From assembly GCA_025531455.1 (NCBI GenBank), contig JAMYHL010000110.1, forward strand, positions 35,352 through 99,351: DNA of 64,000 bases, given 5' to 3'. Origin of the DNA: Apiotrichum sp. Y4204 (Eukaryota; Basidiomycota; Tremellomycetes; Trichosporonales; Trichosporonaceae). The position numbers and the translations under genes are program-made. Positions 47,873-59,600 of this stretch are shown one piece after another. Position 1 is the stretch's first letter; the number at the start of each line of letters is the position of its first letter. The notes beneath the pieces were generated by a model. It was given only the letters and a program-made list of their open reading frames with translations. It did not search any database and was not told the origin of the DNA.

Positions 47873-49584
47873 CTACATACAGTACGGAGAACTTTGCAAC
47901 ATTCTCATCATACCACTAATGGTCAGCATAGCAGTCACACAGCCGCGCGACTCACACAAACGATCACCTGGGCTCGGGATGACAAATTCGACCCCTAAGT
48001 TATGTTGGCCTTCGAGCTCATTCAGCTCTTTGAATACCAGGGAACGACCATCAAGTCCCGTAGGATGTGGTTCCAGTAGCTCCTTGATATGCGTAATATA
48101 AACTTTCAGTCCATCGAGGGGTCGCGGATGGCTGAGGATGTCAGCGGCCAGAATAACGTGTGCAACTTACGACGCAGACGGCAATAATGACGCCAAAGTC
48201 TTCAACTCGTGGAAAATTCCAGGAGGAGACATGTGACCGAACATGATCTCAGCCGGACGTGACGAGTCATACGAGCACTCTATCTGAGAGCTGTTAGATG
48301 GGCAAGGACAAAAGCAAGGCGATAATGTCAATCTCCCACAATCTTCTACTCACAAAGATACCGGCAAGTCGTCCCTGAGCCAGGCTTAGAGCAGCATGTT
48401 GCCAAATCGCCGTGTTAAAGCTATGTGCCATTCGCCCACCTTCGACGTCAAAGGCCTCTTTCCCATGCTCGCGATACTCGCTTTCAACGTCACCAAAGAA
48501 GAGGAACTCGCGTCCAACCACAGCGTCAGGGCTGATACTGTCCGCGGTCTCCTCGACAGGTGTGGACACCATGCTTTGACTGGCCGAACGTGATCCCGGC
48601 CGCGAGGTGATCAAATTTGGATCGTACCTCATAAAGACCGCAGAAGAATGATAACAGCCATGAGAAGTATGCCCATGGAGCAGAGGGTAGACCTTTGTGC
48701 TGATTGGTAGGCCCGGGTGCAGCTGCGAATACGTAGAGCTTTCTGAGAGCCTACCAAATCAGAACCATTGCAAACTTGGGCAACTCACGGAGAGAACATC
48801 GCACCAACACCATTTTCCCGCGTGTCGTCATCGCCCATGGCCTTGCGTTTTCGAAAGCGTCCTGACCGTCCCCGCTCTGGTTCAACGGCCCAGGCGCCGA
48901 GCTCTGGCCAGAGCCCACCAGCATAGGCTGCAGAAAGATTGTCAAGAGTTGAGCGCATGCCGTAGACGGGGATGCGAAAGCTTTTCGATGCTTTGCCATC
49001 TGATATACTACCCCTATGCGACGAAGGGGGTGGGCGCTGGGGGACTGATCCAGACAGCATGATAAGGGAGAGGGCGTGGTCCAAATGTGCGTGTGTGATT
49101 AGATAACATCTGCATACGTGTGAGACGAATGTGGTGAAATGACAGCAGATTTTCCAGCTTACGACAAGTGTGAGAAGATGAAAGCAGCCTTGAGGGTGGG
49201 AGTGTTGTATGAGGCAGGGAACTTGACAGATGGGAATAGTTTTTCGGATGACAACCTCTGAATGTGCAACGACAGAGCACCAATACCGGAGCCTGATGGT
49301 CAGCGACAAGTATGATAGTTGTGCATTACGAACCTCCCTCGAGCGAGATCAGACCGTCTTCCCATTTACTTTTGGCTGGTTTTACTAGATAGCTGATCAT
49401 CGTAAGCTATCTATCCCCAATAGAACTAGATCCTGACATACCCAGAACAGTCTGTTTCTAAAGGTCCTCCTCCGCATCCGAGTACAACAAACTCAAATGC
49501 CGGTTCACGAGCGGACACGGAAAATTCTTGATCTGGAGCTTGGTGCTCATTGTTGCTCTCAGATGCCGCCGGTAATGAAGACAT
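47873..49584 (-). CDS. PDE1: Class II (low-affinity) cAMP phosphodiesterase PDE1
   Basis: Metallo-beta-lactamase-fold enzyme that hydrolyses cAMP. The start MSSLPAASESNNEHQAPDQE is followed by FEFVVLGCGGGPL, then the metal motif LITHAHLDHALSLIMLSGSV (H-x-H-x-D-H). Next come RIPVYGMRSTLDNLSAAYAG, GREFLFFGDVESEYREHGKE, MAHSFNTAIWQHAALSLAQG, GIF spliced to IECSYDSSRPAEIMFGHMSP, and GLKVYITHIKELLEPHPTGL with LGVEFVIPSPGDR near the end. A Ser/Arg-rich insertion (RPGSRSASQSMVSTPVEE) sits in the middle. The last exon boundary is uncertain: a 42-nt stretch near the end can be read through or removed as a GT-AG intron without changing frame. It opposes the PKA catalytic subunit of this window in the same pathway. 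Confidence 0.9.
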
Positions 49585-51722
49585 CGTGAGTGACAGAGCA
49601 GTGCGATGTGGGGGCGGGCAGACAGTGCACGCGCGCGGGGTGAGGACAGCCGGACAACAAGATGAAGGTGTGTTGGCCGGTTATAAACGCACGAAAGATA
49701 GTTTGGGTCCTCCGGGGCCCAGTGAAGTCAATGGCGATCTGGTATATGACAGTCTGGGCGCAAGGCGAGAGTTGGGAACTCGGTGTCAGCGAGACAACAG
49801 AATGAGATCTGGCTGGTCGTGTGGGGGCGTGGGCGTGTGGCTTAGAACACCCCGTGGAGATATCGCACTGGACCAGATGCGCGCGAGAACCAATCGGTCG
49901 TGTAAGATTCGTTGAGTTGCGTTGCTGGACGTGCAGAAAGGTGCAGAAGGGTGCAAGAAGGGTGGTCGCGTTGAAATGGAAGGAGTACGTTACTCTGCAA
50001 TTGGACAAGCAATTGAACAACCAGTGAGAAACAGAGGGACGACAAGCACAGGTGCGCGGGTCTGTGAAGAGATGAATGAAGAGTTGAGAACGGTAACGAA
50101 TCGACGGCAGATAATCCTCGTGTTTGTTTGGATCGCCGGTGAGGGTTTGTAGGGTGTATAAGTATTGGAATGGGTGTGTATGTTCGTGAGTGTGGAAGCG
50201 AGAGGGAGAGGGAGGAAGAGGAAGAGAGAAGACGAGAGGACTAGAGAGGAGACGAGAAGGAGAGGTTGAGAGAGTGATAAGATGGATGTGGCAATTGTTT
50301 GGTGTGGGGGGAAGGTGGTGGGCCGGTGGATGCGAGCTGGCGCGCAAGTGTGCAGGTGAGCAGGGACTGACCGGATCGACTGGAGGTGATGATGCTGATG
50401 ATCTAGGTATGATGGCAGCCATGTTGATCTTCGGTTAGTGTACAGGGCTCTGGCGCATTGGGCGCACTTGCGCCTGGGGGGCGGAAAGGCGGGGGATCTA
50501 CACCAGGCACAAGAACAGAGGAAGCACCGCAATCTGCTTCTCTGCCGCTTGGGCCGCCGCCCCCGAGCCCCTCCACCCGAGTATGGTAGACAGTTAAGGT
50601 TGTGGCATGTTGATCGTTTCCCAAACGGCAAGGGGCAACAAGAGCTCAGGGGCACAAATCTCACCCAGAGTGTCATTGATCTTTCTGTCACCCTCCTATT
50701 GAAGCCTCCGACGATATACAATGCGAATAAAACCTTTTGAAGCTATTAGTGTGCCTGGTATACCAGCGACCAGAGGACAGCCGATCAGAGGGGGCCATAA
50801 CACACCCTTGCCGACCACCTCCGTCGCATCTTGTTCAGAAACCATCAGCCTCTCAGCTGGCGGCCGTATCAACTTTTGCACCTGTCATCCTATCTTACCT
50901 TGTGTACATCTTGATATAGTTTGAAATAGCCTGCGACTCATATAGGAAACGCAGAATAATCCGGGCTGATTCAGTTCTTTCCTCGAGGACTTTGCCCAGG
51001 ATGATCGCCAACGTCCAAACATCTCTTGGTACAGGGCGTTGGGAAAGCCTGTTGATGATCACCCTGCGCCGTGGGTCATCGAGGTACAGGATTTTGCACA
51101 GCAGGAGACACTCATCGAACACCTCCATAACAGCATATTACATGCATACTGTTCTAAGAGCCTGAGACTGCTACAAAGAACTGAGTTGAGCGCCGAGATT
51201 TCTCTCAGTCATCGACACACTGGCGATTGCAGCACCGCTTCAGTTGCGGCTAGCTGGCTAGACGACAAAACGACAAGGCGACAAGGCGACAAGGCGCAAG
51301 GCCACAAAGAACAATGTAGCCTGCCAGCTGCCAGCTTGCAGCCAGCTTGCAGGTACGCAGGTTGCACTTTGCCAAGTGGCCGGTGGCCTGATGGCTTTGG
51401 GGCTCTGCATCCTGAGCCTGCGCACCTATTACCAGGTAGGCGTCTGTAGCTTAATTAACCAGCTATTGCCGACGGCCTATGAACAATTGAAAAGTTCGAA
51501 TTTGAGTATTTGGTCGTCTCCTTATGCGAGATTTTCAGATTGCTCGATCTGCACCAGCAAGTGCAATAGGCACGCCCGCGACCAGCAGGAACCAGTGCGG
51601 TCAAGGAAAAGTCGGGAGATCGCTCGAGATCGGGAGACACCGAGCAACGACAAAGTCGAGACCAAGATACTCATCGACATCGAAAGAACCATCTACCACT
51701 CGCGTTGACGACACCAGCACCG
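49585..51722. promoter_or_regulatory. 2.1-kb divergent region between PDE1 and mitochondrial bS18m
   Basis: No gene accepted. From about 49600 to 50430 the strand is strongly purine-rich on + and C/T-rich on -, typical of a long promoter or leader for PDE1. This makes long but low-complexity minus-strand ORFs. A 77-codon minus-strand ORF at 50895-51128 is the most protein-like piece but has no family. Three copies of the 8-mer ACAAGGCG lie near 51274-51296, and repeated CAGCTTGCAG/GCCAGCT units at 51321-51353. Confidence 0.4.
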
Positions 51723-52518
51723 ATGCTCCGCCCCACCCTCACCCCCTTCCGCGGGCTCGCCCGCCGCAGCATGCACGCGTCGGCGGCCCGTTCGTCGGAC
51801 GCCAGCCAGATCACCTCGGACTTCCTCGCGCGCCTGCAGATGTCGCCCAATGCAGGCCGCCCCTCCGCCGACTCGGCCTCGGGCTCAACCTCGGGCTCCA
51901 AGCGCCACGACGCCGCGCGCGGCATGCTAAACTCCGTCGGCCTGCGCGATGTCAGCGTCGACGAGGGCCGCAAGCCGTTCCACTCTGGTGACGTGAGTTC
52001 TTCCGCGCTTCGTGCTCGTGATTGTGTTTGTCGTCATGCTCTTGTCTCGATGTCCTGCCTGAGACGTTGCCCATTGCTGCAATGCACAACGCTGTATTAC
52101 GGTTGCGCACTTGGCTCTTTTGTTGTCTTGTGTTTGACATCTTACATCCCCGTCTGGTATCGCTAACAGGTTTCAGTTCGCCCCGCCTCACATGTACGAC
52201 GAGGCGAACCTGTACGACCGTTCCCGCAAGCAGTCCCCTCGTTATGCTCTTCTCGGTCCCACGAAGGAGGTTGCGAAGCGCATTGACCCCTTCTACATCC
52301 GCAATTCCAACCCGCTGGACCACGCCATGAACCCCCTCATGGCAGTAAAGTTCACCAACGGCATGGGCAGGATCCAGTCGCGTGCCCGCACTGGATTGAC
52401 TTGGCGGTCGCAGCGGCTGGTCGGCAAGATGATCCGTCGGGCGCGCGCAATGGGTGTGATTAGCAAGTGGAACAACCTCCCCCGCCCTGGTGGTCTCGGA
52501 GACAGCGAATCCCGCTAA
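51723..52518 (+). CDS. RSM18: Mitochondrial small ribosomal subunit protein bS18m
   Basis: Part of the mitochondrial 37S ribosomal subunit. Exons 51723-51992 and 52177-52518 join in phase 0 and give 203 residues. The N-terminus (MLRPTLTPFRGLARRSMHAS) is a typical targeting presequence, followed by Ser-rich sequence. The S18 domain lies at the C-terminus: DPFYIRNSNPLDHAMNPLM, AVKFTNGMGRIQSRARTGLT and WRSQRLVGKMIRRARAMGVI. The intron (51993-52176, 184 nt) is four to five times longer than most introns in the window. It converges with AUR1. Confidence 0.92.
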
Positions 52519-52651
52519 GCGGCTGCGAGATAGATAGGAGCGACAGCCGACTCTGGTCTCTCTGGCCACTCTCAATCATTATAGGATTAACAGCCCTTTG
52601 TATCCCCAGGGGCGGTTATATGCATTACATTACATCTCAATGCTATAAGAA

Positions 52652-54012
52652 CTAGGCTGACGCATTTGTCCGGGAGCTGCCCTCACCAAGAACTTGAGTT
52701 TCGCCCCAACGTACTTTGCCTGCGGACCGCTTCGAGGATTCCCCCTCACCGGTCTCGATGCGCGTCTCCTCGTCCTTGAGACGGCGGGGTCCGTCCTCCT
52801 CTTCAAGTTTGCGGATCTCTTCGTCAAAATCGACATCCCCAGAACCATCACCATTGACCATCTCATACTCAGGGCCGACGTCGCCAGACGCCAACCACAT
52901 GATGCCGTCAATGTCCTTGAACTCTGCGGGCTGGAAAAGGAAGAACACAAGGACACTGAGGCAGGCACCACCAGTTAGGTCGACAAGGTAGTGGTGAGAG
53001 AGGTACATGGTCGCCCACCAAAGAATGCTGGTGTAGCCCCAGTACAGCGGCTTGAGGAAGGGGAAGAAGTGGGACAGGAAGAGAGCCTCCATGACGGCGC
53101 ATCCCGAGTGAAGCGACGGGAAAGCGCCGAATACCACTGGTGCACTGCCAAACGTGTTCGCGTAGCCGTCCGAATGGAAGAAGCGGTCAATACGAAGCAG
53201 ACCACCGGGCGAGCCGTGCATGCTGTAGTCCGCCGGAGTAAGACCGTGAATGAGCTCATACCCTAATCTTGTCAGTCCAGTATAAGACACCCCGAGTGCA
53301 CTTCTATCAAATACTCACAGGGAGCAGCACAAGGCAGCACAATCTGCGTGAGGACACCCAGAACGTTCATCCAGCCGAACGCCTTGCCCCAGTACTGGAC
53401 ACTTCCGCGAGGACCAAAGACCCAAAGGAGGATAGCGACAACCACCGGCAGTGCGAAGTGGAGAACGCCGTATGGCAGCCAGGCAAGGACATCCAGAAGA
53501 GGGTGCGTGAAACGAGTCTGGAGGTCGGAAATGTTGGCACCGTACAGGACCGACTCGAGGGCAGGAAGGAGAGCCACATGGATTCCAGGACGTGCGTCGG
53601 TCGGAATGTATCGTGCTGAAAAGAACAACAACACCCAGGTTAGGACGGGTGTTGCGGGCCAGATGAGTTGGCTGCTGAGCGGGATGGCGACAGCTGTGAG
53701 ATACGCCGACACCAGGAAGAGCTTGAACCACGCCGGCGCATCAATCATCCACAGGGAGTATCCCCAGACGGCGGCAAGAATGCAGTTCTGAACGATTATC
53801 GGGATAGTGAGCTTGGCCTTCTGAATCTTGGCGACCGTCCGCCTGGGATCCAGCGAAAAGTCGAGTCGCTGCACTGCCGCCGTGACCGCCAGCGTGATGG
53901 GCGTGAAGAGCTTGGACGGTGCCGAAGGCATGTTGGAACCGGACATTCGACGTGCGATGCGTGAAAGAGGAGCTGCAACCATCCTCGAAACGGATGGAGC
54001 CTGAGGGGCCAT
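52652..54012 (-). CDS. AUR1: Inositol phosphorylceramide synthase catalytic subunit AUR1
   Basis: Golgi enzyme that moves phosphoinositol from phosphatidylinositol to ceramide; essential in fungi and the target of aureobasidin A. Two exons over a 56-nt intron (53263-53318) give about 434 residues. Membrane segments include LFLVSAYLTAVAIPLSSQLI, TPVLTWVLLFFSARYI and LHFALPVVVAILLWVFG. The intron splits the CAAPWYELIHGLTPADYSM region. The PAP2-type active-site motifs are intact: FGAFPSLHSGCAVMEALFLS and SHHYLVDLTGGACLSVLVFF, carrying the expected His and Asp residues. The C-terminal tail is charged and rich in Glu, Arg and Ser. Confidence 0.95.
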
Positions 54013-55035
54013 TGCCGTGACACTGACTGATCGCGGACCGATAGCGTCGTAGATTCAGCCTAGGGAAACGTGTGGGTCAACGTCGACGTTGGCCGGGTAG
54101 CGGGCCTATCAGAGCTGTTAGTGCCACTAGCACCTCGGGCCGGTGGCGCTGTGGGGCCCATTCGGACTGTGCACCAACGCACTGCGCAACTTACAGTCGG
54201 CCAGACGATGGGGGCAGGAAGCGGCCCAGTACCAGAGTAAAAATTCTGTTGATGTTTGCACGAGACGATTGTAGACTTTCTCGGATGGATGGTCGGCAAC
54301 TGCAAGAATGTTGACGTTGGTCTAAGTACTGACGCCGCGGTTCCAGTGGGCGGGCCAGCACCACCAGCGCCAGCACGCCAGCAGCAGCCGCCCCCCCCCC
54401 CCTAACTATCTGCCTCACGCCAGCTCCGCTACGGTCGCCACCACAGCTCCACAGCAACGAAATAAACGTGTGGGCACAGCCTATAGCTCATATAGCTCTA
54501 CGGCCAGGACGAGGAAGGCCTCCGGAAGATTTTGAAATAACACGTCATTTATATTGGCCCTGATACCCCCCTCTCACAGGTAGGTAGGTGTCAAGCGCAC
54601 ATCGTGCGGGAGAAGTTGTGGCATGAGTACTGTAAAGTCGCGCTGTATGCTACTGGTGGTTTTGATTTTTCAATGCTCCTGGCGACCGTGACCCGTAATA
54701 CATGCTACTGCATTACAGAAGCTATTAGGAAGTATAAGTAATTGGTACCCCCTATAATTGGCCCCCTCATGCTCCATCTGGCTGTGACACTACTTACTTT
54801 ACATACTTTACAGTAGCAATCCACTCTCCTACCTTTTTGTCTTATCGTATCTCGCGTCACGTTTGATCTCCTAGAGCTCTATACACATATCATGCATCGC
54901 CAAGTACAAAGGTTCAGTCTGTGCTACTGGATACCCTACTTTTACTCAGAGTTCGTTTCAAACTTTCAAAAGTACGCGCTAGTTAACAAAATAAAATGAT
55001 CAAAGCCGTGCGCGGCACTCAGCGATGCCGAGTCC
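54013..55035. other. Spacer between AUR1 and the aminotransferase gene
   Basis: About 1 kb between the AUR1 start and the aminotransferase stop. The first 350 nt are probably the AUR1 promoter. A run of 12 C lies at 54391-54402. From 54530 to 54960 the sequence is richer in A/T, with no gene or repeat recognised. Confidence 0.4.
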
Positions 55036-56648
55036 CTAGGCACGCGCCTCCTTGAAGACAGCCTGGACATTGTCGAGGATCTTCTTGATGTCACCACGCT
55101 GGGAGTTGACAGCGGTGACACCCATGTGGCCAATGCGGAAGTAGGTCGAGGCAATGTCCTTGTGCAGACCGCCGGCAACGACAACGTCACGCTCAGCGAG
55201 CTTGGGGAGAATGGCGGCGGTGACACCCTCAGGGTACTTGACGGCGGTCATACCGTTGGCGGAGATGTCGCGCGAGAGGGGGACGAATCCACAGCCCATC
55301 TTCTCGAGCTCGTCCTTGACATGGTTCGAGACCTTCTTGTGGATAGCAAACCGCTCCTCAAGCGAAACAGGGCCCTCGGTGACCTCCTTGAGGGCAGTCT
55401 GGAAAGCGTAGATGAGCTGGATAGGGGGAGTGGCGAAGTACATGGGACGGCCCTCCTCGTACGCGCGCATAATGGGGAGCCAGCGCTTCCACGAGATGTA
55501 GTACGAGCCGACAGGGGCCTTGCGGGACTCAAGGGTCTTGAGAGCACGCTGGGAGGCCATGACGACGGAGAGACCCGGGGGGGCGCCGAGACCCTTCTGG
55601 GTAGCCGAGATGACAACGTCGAGACCCCAGTCGTCGAAGCGGATCTCCTCCGAAGCGACAGCGCAGACGGCATCGAGAGCGACAAGGGTTTCGGGAGAGT
55701 GCTCACGGATGATCTCGGTGTAGCGGGCAACGGGGGCAAGGACACCAGTCGATGTGTCGACGTGAGTGATGGTGACAAGCTTGAACTTCTTCGACTGCAG
55801 AGCCTTGGCGAGCTCCTTCTCGCTTCATTGTCAGCGCAGTCCGTGCGTAGACGACTTACTCGACAGCACCACCAATGGGGGCCTTAAGGACAGTCACCTT
55901 GGCACCGTAGCTCGAGAGGCTGCCGTCAGCCACTGACAAAACATTATTCCCTTACCAGTCAGCGAACGCGTCGCCGAAGTAGCCGTGGTTGAGGACGAGC
56001 TAGGCAATGTCAATATCAATCACGGGCAACAGAGTCATGGATCACAACTTGTCCAGTCCAAGCATCCCACCGTTACGGAGGCGGCCTGGAAAAGACGACA
56101 GAGTTACGCAGTCCAGAATGACTAGACACTTACAACATCCTCTCCGGGCTCAACAAGGTTGGCAGCAGCCGCGTCCCAGCCCATGGTACCGGAACCAGCA
56201 ATAAGGAAGGGCTGGCCGTCCTTGGTGTAGAGCACCTTGCGGAGCATGCGAATACAGTCGCCAAAGACCGGAATGAAAGCCGGCGAGACGTGCGACATAC
56301 CCGGGTGAGCGTTGGCGAGGAGGACTAGATTGTCAGTTCACAGCACCAAATGCGATGGAGCTCAAGCGCTCGTCCGCTTCCCTCCAGAGACACTCTGAGA
56401 GCAATGAAAGGGTGTAATGGGGCGGTATGTGGGCCGCTGTGAAGCAGAGGGGCGGTAATATCTCGCACATCGTGCGCAATCGACCTCCGCTTCGTGGCGC
56501 CACAACCGCTCATCTGCAACCAACAATCTGCGTTTTTGCGTTCTTTCACTTCGGAAACGCGTCTTGGAACAGCTTTCTCACCCTCATTGCTCATTTCTAT
56601 GGGCCCAGGAATGACCAGGAGCTTGTGGGGGGCCTGTTCGAAGGGCAT
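55036..56648 (-). CDS. AGX1: Alanine-glyoxylate (serine-pyruvate type) aminotransferase
   Basis: Class V PLP enzyme making glycine from glyoxylate and alanine. The first exon encodes MPFEQAPHKLLVIPGPIEMS. After a 257-nt intron (56325-56581) come VLLANAHPGMSHVSPAFIPV, FGDCIRMLRKVLYTKDGQPF and LIAGSGTMGWDAAAANLVEP. Later exons give LVLNHGYFGDAFAD, VDTSTGVLAPVARYTEIIRE, LVALDAVCAVASEEIRFDDW, then ISATQKGLGAPPGLSVVMAS with the PLP lysine. The rest includes SYYISWKRWLPIMRAYEEGR, YFATPPIQLIYAFQTAL and FRIGHMGVTAVNSQRGDI, ending in KEARA. No clear mitochondrial presequence or canonical PTS1 is seen, so location is open. The last long exon has very biased, GC-ending codons, which creates long false ORFs on the other strand. 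Confidence 0.93.
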
Positions 56649-59600
56649 GTTGAACGATGTTTGTTGTGGGAGACTGTTGAGAGTTGAAAGAAGAAGTTTG
56701 TTAGGTGGATGGAATCGATGCAGGATGGTAACAGAGGGACGGTGGGCGGGGGGGGGGGTCCTATACACTTATAGGGAGCCTGCTCTGCTGGTTGGCTGAT
56801 CCCCATAGCGATTGTCCGGTGGAGGGCGAATGCTGGCAACCGCGCAAACGGGCTGCTGGCGGGGCAGGCGGAGTGTGTGTGGGCAGGCGGAGGCTGGCGG
56901 GGGCGGGGCGCAGGCGCGCAGGCCGAGAGAGGATTGTTTTGACCCCGAGAGCTTGTCCTGCATGTCCTGGATGCCGAGGGTGGGCTTGGCTGTCCGCGGC
57001 GGGCGGTCCAAGATGGGATGTTGCCAGTGGTGGAGGCGAGGTGGAGGTGATAGTCACCGGAGGTCAAACCGGGAGATCACACATGGCAACACACGGCACG
57101 CTGCGCGGCAAACATCGTGCATTCCAGCGCGCTAGTCTGTGTTGCCGACAAAAGAGGACCAGGTGCGCCAGGTACGCAATCTCGCCCTTTTCGCAGCCAG
57201 CAGAGTCCGGACCGGTCCTCTGTTCTCCCAGGCTGGGAGGCCACAGGAAGAGGCAATGTGACATAAGGATTCCATCTCAAAACCACGCGTCACCGGAAAA
57301 AAAGAACAAAGTGGAGGCCGTCCTTTTGCCGCATCTCCGACAACAGCCGTTTTCGAATCTTGGTGGGCAAGGCCGCTTTACCTGGCTGGAGATCGGACAT
57401 GCGTTCACCCCCCCCTATCTTGGGCCTGCTTGCTGCCTGGCCCCTTCCGCTTAGCTCGCCATTGGCGGTTGGGCAGATCTGAGTACTTGGCATTACCTGA
57501 CAGTTCGGTGCCTTTCACCGTGAGCCGTGAAGCGACTTGATGGGCTGTGATATTGCACATCGTACATCATGCCTATCGCTCAAAAGGTGGGCTCCGAGCC
57601 TCGCAATACGGCGGCAACGTGTCAACAAGTAGTTGATGTCGGCAACGTGTTCTGCCATTGGCTCATTACGCACATCCTAATTGTGCCTGCTATCAGGATA
57701 TCGGGAGAAAGCTCACTTCTTTGCTATCATTATATCATCGGAATGTGGAGAGGACATGTCATCGACACAGCAAGGCTACGTGCATGTATAATGTGTTGGG
57801 GTTTAGGACCATCTAACGGCGTAAAGGAATGCTGGGGGGAATGCCCATCGGGTAGATTAGCTGTCCTGACCGACATACTCATAATTGTCAACTGCGTGTT
57901 CCATGAAATGATACACACGCAGACACATAAGTCTGACTAGGACGCGCCCGTCAGGAACTCTGGTCGCGTTATAAACGTCGGTTCTGATAGACATTGAGTA
58001 GCAGGTCCGCGTCACTAAGCAAACATCGCCCCTCATCATGTACTTGGGTACAAAATGGCTGGGTAGCAAAGTCCCCTCAATTGTCCTTCATAATACAATG
58101 CAAACATGACTGAAAATGCTGTATAGAGACGCTGCGTCCTATCAGAGCGTGGCCGTTTATCCCTCCGGGCGAGACTCAATGAGGAGGGCAGAAGATGTCT
58201 GCAATTTATAGTATCGCACTGTCACTTCTGAGCCGATCATGCTCTGGCGAAAACGTCAAATCGTGGAATTGAGGGCATGAGAAACACGAAGAATTGCGGT
58301 CGAGTTCACACTACCTGCGCTCGCCACGATCTTGACGGTCAGTTCAGTTACTGAGTTACCGCAGGCACCAACCAGAACAGCTTCCAATAATGAGTCCATA
58401 CAGATGTGGACGGGCAGTATGTTGGCAAGTGAGATCAGTAGACTGGAGCAGTTAATTGGTTGATCGGTTGATCGCTGGAACGCGGGACGCTTGATCGGCT
58501 GTAGATCAGGACGGATAAGATTGCGCTCAGGATCGGCAAACACTAGCAACAATAAGTGCTGGCATACAGGTTACACCCACTATATTGCGCGCACCAATGT
58601 CATGTTGGAGACACTCGCGGCAGAACAAGAAGAGAGGGGAGATTGCGGAGAGGGGCGATAAGGCTGCTGCGCTGCAGCACCGCCGGCGGGCCGTGGCCTG
58701 TGTGGAGCCAACATTGTCCGCCGGCCGCAGTCATTAACACCATGGCGCGATTACATGCAGCTTGCGTGTTGTGCTGAGGCCACTGAGGATCGTATGGCCC
58801 CACGGCCCAGCACAGGCGCACAGTCTCAAAATGTCAGACAATGCACTATGCATTTCGATATTCGGCAAGTCAACAAATGCGAGCATGCGAGAAGGCCATG
58901 TCGGCTCGAGAGGGCAACAGAGCTAAAGAAATCCAGAACGCCAGAGAAGGCCCATGCTGTGTCGCGCGGTGACCAAAAATATCCACCTGGCAGGAAGAAC
59001 TGTGCAGCAACAGTTTAAAATTAGGAGCATGGTCAGAGAGCAAAACTGCGTGTGCTGAGGGGGTGAAAGGACAGTGATGTTTGCACATGCTTGAAAGCTC
59101 AACAACTGATGCCCAAGCGCACATGAATGATGGATGGTGGATATCGATGGATGATGCATCATGCATGATGTGTGATGCATAGGGTGTGATCCATGATCCA
59201 TGTGATGTGCATGCATATGGTGGCGGTCATATGCATGCACCCTTCTCGCACTAGTCGCGGCTGGGTATCTTGGCGTGCCGGGTGCCCTGCGAAGGATGGC
59301 ATGTTGGTTGCACCTGCGCATGGCGGTAGTGCGCAGCAACTCTCGGATACTCGCGGCACCCCCGCCCGGGCACCGCGGCACCGCTCCCTGATCCCCGTCA
59401 TCACATAGCTTGTCATCAACGTCGTCTTCGTCCTCATCAACTCCCAACTCTTTATCATCGATCATCTCACTTACATATCTGTACGCAACCGCCCTTCCCT
59501 ACTGTCCGAGCCCGCATCTTTTCTACCCTTCCAAACCTACATCAACCTACGCACACGACAGCCGCCAACTTCGATTCGTACCCAGGAACACATCCCCATC

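Noticed and set aside
49559..50721. Long minus-strand ORFs (287 and 243 codons) upstream of PDE1
   Set aside because: They are Ser/Pro/His/Leu-rich products of a C/T-rich strand, overlap in two frames and show no domain; they fit a promoter or leader.
51993..52176. Possible intronic snoRNA in bS18m
   Set aside because: No proper C box (RTGATGA) and D box pair at suitable spacing was found by eye.
55126..55887. 253-codon plus-strand ORF opposite AGX1
   Set aside because: It is antisense to the well-supported aminotransferase exon and arises from its biased GC-ending codons.
56792..57454. 220-codon plus-strand ORF in the AGX1 upstream region
   Set aside because: Arg/Gly/Ala-rich translation of a GC-rich tract with no motif; the opposite strand has equally long ORFs.
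58256..58552. 98-codon minus-strand ORF between AGX1 and the PLD-like gene
   Set aside because: No motif, no splice partners and no conserved pattern; left as noncoding.
59159..59465. His/Met-rich ORFs over the palindrome cluster
   Set aside because: Simple translation of ATGCAT-like repeats, present on both strands.
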